Shown here one piece after another: positions 57,919-64,000 of a stretch of 64,000 nt of DNA. The stretch comes from Aurantiochytrium sp. KH105 (lineage: Eukaryota; Sar; Bigyra; Thraustochytrida; Thraustochytriidae), in NCBI GenBank assembly GCA_003116975.1, contig BGKB01000093.1:62001-126000 (forward strand), written 5' to 3'. Position numbers and translations under genes: made by a program. Position 1 is the first letter of the stretch. Each line of letters starts with the position of its first letter. The notes beneath the pieces are model-generated. The model was not told where the DNA came from, did not search any database, and saw nothing but the letters and a program-made list of their open reading frames with translations.

Positions 57919-59850
57919 CTACTTGTTTTTCCTATCAGCGCGCGAGTCGAGCACAGCCGCCAAGTCCGGGACATGTCCCGAAGCACGAATGATTGCCGCA
58001 CGCTCTGATGCCAGGTCGCCGTGCTCCCGCTCGAATTCGACAAAGCGGACCCAAAGATCCTCGCAGCCGGAGTGCTCCAATGTCGCCTGCGTCAGAATTT
58101 TGCGCATCGCCGTCGGCGTCGCACCCAGTTCATCGTAAAGAGAAAGGATGCGCTCGTGGACCGCAACAGGGAGCACAGGAGGCACAGCTGCTTTGTGCAG
58201 GCGCTGAACAACCTGCTCCACAAGGTCGAGACGTCGACTTGTAGCCACCCAGTCCAACAGACCAGAAATGAGACTTGATACGCGCATGTAAGCATCGCCG
58301 CCCTCGATGCGTCCGTGCTCATAGAACCAACGAATAGCCCGCTCGAATGCCTCGATTGCCTCGAGCGTCGACATGGACTTGCTCGTCACGCAGCTGTTCA
58401 GGTAAGTCAAGTAAATTTCTTGCACCTCGTCTCGCAGCATTGCATCCCCCATCTTCAGACGTTTGCTAACAAAGTGGTTGCACGCGCGTTGCACAAGGGC
58501 CCACTGCGATTTTAAGTCCTCCGCCGGCACTCCGCGCATCTGTCTCCGGATTAGGGGCAAGCTCTCCGCAGGTAACCGCTTCATGCATTGCGCGAGCAAT
58601 TCCTTGTCGCTGGGATCAATGTCGGCGATCCGCACAAGGGTCTCCTCTGACAAGTCAAGTGCTTGCATATCCAGCACCTCACGGGCAGCTGCACTCGCTG
58701 AAGCTGCAGACGAAGCCTTTCCAGCACCTCGCGCTCGCCTCTTGGTCGGAGGAGGGGCACCGTCCTCGAGCTCGTCGCGATGGTCAATCAGAAAGTTCGC
58801 ATAAGCGTCCGCCATCTCGGGCCCAGGTGTCTCTTCCAGCTCAGCCTTGAGGCGTTTCGCGTGAGCCCAAACATCTGGGTTTGGGTCTTGACGCAGCTCA
58901 AATTCGATGCGGTTGGCCCAGCACTTGGCACGAGCGCGCGGATCCTCCAAGGCGGTGGGTCCACTCGTAGCCTCTTCCCAGATTTTATGTGTAAGGTTCG
59001 CCGCCGCTTCATGCAAGAGAGAGTCATCGAGAAAAGGCTGCAGCGCTTTTGCAAGTGCTTCGCGCAGCTCGGATGACCCTGGCAACGCCCTCACGGCCTG
59101 TTTGTACACAATCTCAAGCACCTTGCCCTTGAACAAGAGTTCGCGTCGGGCCGCCTCCCTTGCGCGAATTGCCTGTTTCTCCTCGTCATCGGCATCTTCG
59201 TCGTCGGCGCCCGAGTCGCCTTGATCGTTCTCGTCCGTCTCTTCATCAATTCCCAGGACGAGACGTCTTTGGCGAATCTGGTATGCGTGCAGGGCCTCGA
59301 GCCGCAGGTATTCGGCCCAGAGCGTGGGACGATCCTTGTTCAGGCGCAGGCCTGTCTGCAAAAGGGAACGAGCAGTTGCCGTGTCTCCGTTGGCTTCAAA
59401 GTGGAAACGCGCCGCCTTGATCCAAAAATCGACCTCCCGGGGATGCAGCTTGAGGACCTCGCCGAGACGCTTGGTCGCAACGCCAAAGTCCTTGCTCTCA
59501 AGACAATAATCGATAGCGCGATGCCAGATCATAATGTCTCCCTTGAATCTGCGCACCGCGCGTTCAAATACAAAGTTCACGCGTCGGTGTCCACTGGAGT
59601 CTCCCGGTCCAGACTTGCGAATACCACGCCGCTTCCTGCGCTTCTTTCGGAGCTTGTCCAGCGCAATCTCGTACTCAGCATAGCGAAGATAGTCTTCCTT
59701 GCGAGGAGCACGACGTTGCAGCTTGTACTCGAAGTCTCTGCGTCGTTTTACAATCTCCCTGATCTCGTCTGCCCCGTAAAGCCCGCGCTCCTGGAGGTCC
59801 TCCAGCTCCGGGACCATGCCCTCCAGGATGCGCTGCACATTGTCCGCCAT
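57919..59850 (-). CDS. UTP6: UTP6 homolog, U3 snoRNP / small-subunit processome
   Basis: 643 residues, intronless. Utp6 belongs to the UTP-B subcomplex that assembles on the 5' external transcribed spacer with U3 snoRNA. The N-terminus (MADNVQRILEGMVPELEDLQERGL, EIREIVKRRRDFEYKLQRR, DYLRYAEYEIALDKLRKKRRKR) is the conserved Utp6 domain. HAT helical repeats follow (FVFERAVRRFKGDIMIWHRAIDY, EVDFWIKAARFHFEANGD, TLWAEYLRLEA, and near the end SGCEDLWVRFVEFEREHGD). An acidic loop (~215-232, DEETDENDQGDSGADDED) interrupts the repeats. It lies between the two inverted transporter copies, with its stop 160 bp from the stop of copy A. Confidence 0.92.
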   Translation of the reverse strand: MADNVQRILEGMVPELEDLQERGLYGADEIREIVKRRRDFEYKLQRRAPRKEDYLRYAEYEIALDKLRKKRRKRRGIRKSGPGDSSGHRRVNFVFERAVRRFKGDIMIWHRAIDYCLESKDFGVATKRLGEVLKLHPREVDFWIKAARFHFEANGDTATARSLLQTGLRLNKDRPTLWAEYLRLEALHAYQIRQRRLVLGIDEETDENDQGDSGADDEDADDEEKQAIRAREAARRELLFKGKVLEIVYKQAVRALPGSSELREALAKALQPFLDDSLLHEAAANLTHKIWEEATSGPTALEDPRARAKCWANRIEFELRQDPNPDVWAHAKRLKAELEETPGPEMADAYANFLIDHRDELEDGAPPPTKRRARGAGKASSAASASAAAREVLDMQALDLSEETLVRIADIDPSDKELLAQCMKRLPAESLPLIRRQMRGVPAEDLKSQWALVQRACNHFVSKRLKMGDAMLRDEVQEIYLTYLNSCVTSKSMSTLEAIEAFERAIRWFYEHGRIEGGDAYMRVSSLISGLLDWVATSRRLDLVEQVVQRLHKAAVPPVLPVAVHERILSLYDELGATPTAMRKILTQATLEHSGCEDLWVRFVEFEREHGDLASERAAIIRASGHVPDLAAVLDSRADRKNK

Positions 59851-60354
59851 GGTGGCTACTTCGCCGACGCAAGCTCCGCTGCTCTGCTTGCACTCTTCTC
59901 AGAAACCCTCGCGAGGCTCTTTGCCTGCAGTCGACGCTGGTCGTCGCCCACGCCCAGCGCAGCGCGCGAGAGCAACCTATCCAACTGGTCTGTCGGGCTG
60001 GTCTGGGTCTCCTTCTCTCGCCACCAACCACTGGCAACCTTGGTCTCTCGTACTCCTCGAATTTGGGTTGTGCAAAATAAAATAAGTAAAAGGAGGGAAA
60101 AAAATATGACTTCTTACATTTCGCTTTCAGCGGCTTTCTTTCTGCATGCCAATGGGTAATGAATGACGAGTTCTCGCCGAGGGATTTGATAACGTGCAAT
60201 GCTGACTCTCAATATCAATTTTAATTTCAAGCGTTCTTCATCATCTCAAGAACAATATACTGATCATGAGACAGCTTCTGTCAAGAAAAGTGTGTCCATC
60301 CTATTCTCCCACTCTTGAGAGATTTGAGTAGTGGTTTCTTGATCGATCGATCGA
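59851..60354. other. Spacer between UTP6 and transporter copy B
   Basis: Promoter side of UTP6 and 3' flank of copy B. An AT-rich stretch at 60065-60110 and a GATC palindrome (TTGATCGATCGATCGATCAA) at 60337-60356 overlap the end of copy B. No gene. Confidence 0.5.
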
Positions 60355-63273
60355 TCAAACCTGTGTAAGCTCCAAATCTGAAGATAGCTCAGGAGTATTA
60401 CCACCTTCTTCTTGCAAAGTTCGCTTGCAGCGCGTCCACGATGGAAGACGGCGACCATTGCTGAAAGCTACACGTAAAGTCACAACACCGACGAAAGCGG
60501 CCAGCGTAACGACCAATGTAAAATACCACTGCTCCATAAAGTAGACAAAGATGAGAGAAAAGGTCATTTGCCAAAATTGCATCGGAAAGCCGAACCGCAA
60601 AAAGTCCAAAAACACGTAGTTGCCCACGTTCAGAACCATCATGTTCGTTTGGTAACCGTACGATGTGGAAAAGGAAGACGAGGCGGCAAGCATCAGCGTA
60701 AAGACCATTTGCTGCACGCAGAGCGACTTCCCATCGTCGCCATCCGCGCAACTGTTCTGCGCGGCCGTAATGGCAATGTCGAACATGAGCACGGCCGCAC
60801 TGTTGTTGGAGAGAACCATCGAAAGCAAAAAGGTCGCAAAGTACACGGCCGTCAGCACGCCCACGTAGCCTGTCCCGGTAATTTCGGCGAGGTCGACGAG
60901 CGCATTGCCAATTGCGCTTGCAACGCCCGATTTGGAAAGAGCATTGCTCAGGCCAAAGGCGGCGGCAATCGTGACAATCACGTCCCACGAAACAGCCCTA
61001 CGCGCACGCTCTGGCGTCAGGATTCCCTTGACAAGCATGATCCCCGAAACAAAGATCGCGGGCACAATCAGACTAATGTAGTCAGAAAAGACGACATACA
61101 CGACGAGCATGATGATCACCGAGACGAGCGCAATGTAGAACTTGTCAAAATGCGGCGGCGACGAGTCGTCAATCTCTGTGACGAGCAGAAAATTCGGGTT
61201 GTCGCGGTACCGCTGCACAAAGTTGGGACCCGTATCCAAAATCAGCACGTCGCCTGCACGGAGCTCGATGTCGCCAATCTTGGACAGCACGCGCCGACCT
61301 TGACGATGCACAGCAATAATGGCCGCTTCATACTGGGTGCGAAACTTGGACTCGCGCACCGTCTTGCCCACCAAGTGCGAGCGCATGCTCACCACACACT
61401 CTACCAGGCGTCGCTGTACGGGCTGGACCTTGAGCTTTTGCGCTTGCGTATCGGGTGGGTGAAGACCAGGAATGCGACGCAAGGTGGCGACAGCCTCGCG
61501 CTCGCCAGCGAACCAGAGCATGTCGTTGGCAGCGAGAACCATCTCGGGACCAACGACGTGCTCGACACTGCGATCACTATGTTCCACAGCGACAAGAAAG
61601 AGCCCTGGCAGACCACGCAGACCAGCGCTCTCGACAGTCTGGCCAACGAGACTGCGGGCACCGCGAAGCTGTGTGTTTTCGTTGACGCGCATGGGAATGA
61701 GAAACTCGCGTTCAAGCTCTTGTTGTGACACAGCCTGAAGCTGACGCACCGGAGAAGCTTCTACGAGCGCTGCTTCCTCTGCCAGAAAAGGCTTGAGATC
61801 GCGTTCGATCTCTGGTACACTCCAATCAAAGTCGTTACCGGTGACAAGTAAGAGAACGTCGCCAACCTTGAGCGGAATGCGACCAAGATTTCCGCGGACG
61901 CTAAGCTGCTCGCCAGCACGATAGAGGGATAGAATGGCGGCGTCGTAGCGTTTGCGGAACCTGCACTCCTTGGCCGTCTTCCCCTCGAGCGTGCTGCCGC
62001 TGCGAACAACGACTTGCGTGATGCGCTCGCGGAAAGTGTACCGACGGTCGGACACGACTCGCTCTCGAGTGGGAACTCCCTTCTTTGCAGCGTCTGCTTC
62101 CGCTGCGCGGACACTTGCTACGGATGCCACTGTCGCGCCGCTCTCAATGTCCCATCCCAGCGGCTCCAGTCTCACTGACTGGGGCTCCAGCAGTCGATCG
62201 CGAAGGTGTTGCTGCGAGGGACGTGCTGGGCTCATATGCTCACTGCTGCTACTGTCAAGCGAAACCACATCATCATCGTCTTCGAGGTCTGTCGTAACCA
62301 GCTCAAAGGCGTGTCTGATGCAGAACTCACCAAAGTGGTCGACGATGCCTGTAAAAAACAGAACGTCGTCCTCGTTGATGACAAACTCGGGACCGACAGC
62401 ATTGTGCATGCGCTGGCCGCGCTGGACGCTGACAAGGAAGAGGCCGTTGAGACCACGTAGACCAGCTTCATCGACAGCCTTGCCGACTGCGGGTGAGTAT
62501 GGCGTGACAATGCATGAGACGGTAAAATTGCTGCGCTGGCCAGGAACGCTCGGCGCACTCTCTTCGCCTGTGTTTGCGAACGAAGGGTTGCTCGAGGTCT
62601 CGCTTACGTCGAGTCCAAGAGCTTTGCGAGACCGGCGCTCCAACTCCTCGAACCCTGGAAGCAACATTGGCGCAAAAAGCAGAATGTAAACCATGCCAGT
62701 CATTGCAGCAGGGACGCCGACAGCACCGATGTCAAAGAGACCAATACTTTGACCAGGAAACTGAGCAGAGAACTTGCCTGCGACCACCAGGTTGGTGCTC
62801 GTGCCAATGAGCGTAATGGTGCCACCAAGAATGGACGCGAACGACAGTGGAATCATGAGCTGCGAGACGGGTTGCTTGATGCGTCGGGCCCAGCGTTGCA
62901 CGAGCGGAATCATGATCGCGCAAAGAGGTGTGTTGTTGAGAAAGGCTGACGTCAGCACGATGGGCACCATGAGACGTAGCTGCGCTACCGTGAGCGACTT
63001 GGGGTTTCCGAGCACCTTGCCAAAGATGTGGTCAAGCGCACCAGTGGAGTTGATGCCTGCAGCAACTACGTAGAGGATCGCAACAGTGAGGACACTCGAG
63101 CTTGAGAATCCCTCGAGACCTTCCGATGTTGTGACAATCTGCGCTGCCATGAGCACGCCGAGTGTGGCGACGAGCGCAAAGTCTGCGGGCATCCATTCGC
63201 GCACGAGGACGACGAACATGACCGCGAGGCAACCCAGCGTGAACCATCCTTCCCAACCAAAGGGGACCGCCAT
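60355..63273 (-). CDS. SLC13/SAC1-like permease with four TrkA-C domains (copy B)
   Basis: 972 residues, paralog of the gene at 54580-57759 in opposite orientation. Domain order is the same: permease half with FLNNTPLCAIMIPLV and IGTSTNLVVAGKF, four TrkA-C domains, second permease half with VLSNNSAAVLMF and TSYGYQTNMMVLN. Differences concentrate in the linker after the first TrkA-C domain (Ser/Pro-rich here, different in copy A), the region before the third, and the C-terminus, which is short here (ends SSDLELTQV). DNA identity with copy A is patchy: two stretches of 218 and 166 bp are identical while other parts differ at many third positions. The same anion (sulfate-like) transport role is predicted; different tails and linkers suggest different regulation or location. 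Confidence 0.88.
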   Translation of the reverse strand: MAVPFGWEGWFTLGCLAVMFVVLVREWMPADFALVATLGVLMAAQIVTTSEGLEGFSSSSVLTVAILYVVAAGINSTGALDHIFGKVLGNPKSLTVAQLRLMVPIVLTSAFLNNTPLCAIMIPLVQRWARRIKQPVSQLMIPLSFASILGGTITLIGTSTNLVVAGKFSAQFPGQSIGLFDIGAVGVPAAMTGMVYILLFAPMLLPGFEELERRSRKALGLDVSETSSNPSFANTGEESAPSVPGQRSNFTVSCIVTPYSPAVGKAVDEAGLRGLNGLFLVSVQRGQRMHNAVGPEFVINEDDVLFFTGIVDHFGEFCIRHAFELVTTDLEDDDDVVSLDSSSSEHMSPARPSQQHLRDRLLEPQSVRLEPLGWDIESGATVASVASVRAAEADAAKKGVPTRERVVSDRRYTFRERITQVVVRSGSTLEGKTAKECRFRKRYDAAILSLYRAGEQLSVRGNLGRIPLKVGDVLLLVTGNDFDWSVPEIERDLKPFLAEEAALVEASPVRQLQAVSQQELEREFLIPMRVNENTQLRGARSLVGQTVESAGLRGLPGLFLVAVEHSDRSVEHVVGPEMVLAANDMLWFAGEREAVATLRRIPGLHPPDTQAQKLKVQPVQRRLVECVVSMRSHLVGKTVRESKFRTQYEAAIIAVHRQGRRVLSKIGDIELRAGDVLILDTGPNFVQRYRDNPNFLLVTEIDDSSPPHFDKFYIALVSVIIMLVVYVVFSDYISLIVPAIFVSGIMLVKGILTPERARRAVSWDVIVTIAAAFGLSNALSKSGVASAIGNALVDLAEITGTGYVGVLTAVYFATFLLSMVLSNNSAAVLMFDIAITAAQNSCADGDDGKSLCVQQMVFTLMLAASSSFSTSYGYQTNMMVLNVGNYVFLDFLRFGFPMQFWQMTFSLIFVYFMEQWYFTLVVTLAAFVGVVTLRVAFSNGRRLPSWTRCKRTLQEEGGNTPELSSDLELTQV

Positions 63274-63785
63274 CGTCCTCCTCGCCGCCTTTGCTTCCTC
63301 CTCCGCTGTCCCAGATCACCAACCTTCTCAAGACCCAAGGCCGTTTGCGATTTGCTTTGCAATCTTGCATGCTGGCCTGCTCTCGCCTGCAAGTGACGAG
63401 AGAGAGAGTCCATAGTCTCAATCGCAAGCACTACCAAGCTCAATGAAGATGAATAAAAAGCTGCCTGGCTTCTCCATGCATGACGCCTCACCTCACTGGC
63501 CTTGGACGATGTGCGGTGGTATGCTGCATCGTATGGCAGGTAAGGTGGTAGGTCGATCACGGTGATCGATCGCTGAGCCCGGGCCGGCCCTTTTTTTCCA
63601 GCCTTCCATGACAGGCTCTTCCTCCCAGTCTACTTCTTCATACCTCAGGAAGCTCCTAGACAACTTGTGGGCTCGCTCGCCGGCTCGCTTGCTGCAGCAC
63701 AGCCGCTGCTGCCGCCGCTGCCGTGGCCGCTGGCACCGACGCCGGCTTGGTGTGAGGCCGACGTGGGTCTATTCCTCCTATGTTT

Positions 63786-63812
63786 CTGCAGCTGCTGCTG
63801 CTGCTGCTGCTG
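63786..63812. repeat. (CTG)n trinucleotide run
   Basis: About eight CTG units in the intergenic DNA upstream of copy B. Confidence 0.85.
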
Positions 63813-63898
63813 CCTTCGCCTACGTTCACGACCGGATCGAGAGACCTGCTCACGTCAATCGCCTCGCCGTCGACGACAGGGAAAACAAGCGCAGCGAG

Positions 63899-63950
63899 CA
63901 CTGCTCACGACCCATCGCAACCGACACTGCTCACGACCCATCGCAACCGA
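63899..63950. repeat. 26-bp perfect tandem duplication
   Basis: The unit beginning CACTGCTCACGACCCATCGC occurs twice in direct succession (63899-63924 and 63925-63950). Confidence 0.9.
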
Positions 63951-64000
63951 CGTCGCAGCTCGCCGTGCCGCTGACGTTGCGAGTCACCTGGCTCGCGAGC

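Larger units (their letters stand above)
63274..64000. other. Intergenic, promoter side of transporter copy B
   Basis: No gene seen before the right edge. Includes a GATCACGGTGATC palindrome at about 63556-63568, a CTG microsatellite at 63786-63812 and a 26-bp tandem duplication at 63899-63950. Confidence 0.45.

Noticed and set aside
1..64000. tRNA, rRNA, transposase or reverse-transcriptase genes
   Set aside because: No A/B-box plus cloverleaf pattern, rRNA core sequence or mobile-element protein motif was recognised by eye; a tRNAscan-SE and RepeatMasker run would settle this.

Overview
This looks like nuclear DNA of a free-living, intron-poor, GC-rich unicellular eukaryote. I read 20 protein-coding genes on both strands, separated by long non-coding spacers with no operon structure. 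The products are typically eukaryotic: small-subunit processome factors, an SR-type splicing factor, a complex I CHCH subunit, a polycystin-like channel, alpha-kinase and AGC kinases, and an F-box/LRR protein. Only two introns are visible, about 100 nt each with GT..AG ends. A stramenopile protist, for example a thraustochytrid (labyrinthulomycete), fits the gene style and the four-TrkA-C sulfate-permease-like transporters. That placement is inference, since no ribosomal or organelle marker is present.

Layout. 1-9 kb: a partial unknown gene (-), a Golgi-type sulfotransferase-like protein (+), and a 1460-residue multipass class-3 lipase (-). 10-23 kb: a Gly/Arg-rich WD40 protein (-), a Cu/Zn-SOD-fold protein that has lost its copper site (+), a Drs1/DDX27 DEAD-box helicase (-), a five-module RNA-repair-type protein (-), and NDUFA8 with one intron (-). 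23-35 kb: a protein with two DEP domains joined to a polycystin-like channel (+), an F-box/LRR protein (-), a coiled-coil five-span membrane protein (-), and TRM5 (+). 35-45 kb: an alpha-kinase (+), a 4.2 kb gene-free repeat-rich region, and a PX-AGC kinase (+). 45-64 kb: ESF1 (-) and a PRP38-Tudor-RS splicing factor (+) sharing a promoter, a small CxxC zinc protein (-), a second 4.2 kb gene-free region, and two SLC13/SAC1-like transporters in opposite orientation on either side of UTP6.

Themes. At least six genes act on RNA: DRS1, ESF1, UTP6, TRM5, PRP38-like and the repair protein. The most unusual item is the protein at 17904-21167. It joins an MJ1316/DUF504 RNA-end-recognition domain, a 2H phosphoesterase, a degenerate P-loop kinase, an intact HAD phosphatase and a nucleotidyltransferase in one chain, which looks like a complete RNA-end healing and tailing device. 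Next come the dead SOD-fold protein, the DEP-polycystin fusion and the Tudor-containing PRP38. The transporter pair shows clear sequence-homogenisation tracts.

Limits. All homology calls are by eye from motifs. Start codons are uncertain wherever the open frame runs upstream into GC-rich leader DNA; in those cases I chose the first ATG that begins protein-like sequence. No tRNA, rRNA, transposon or CRISPR was recognised.
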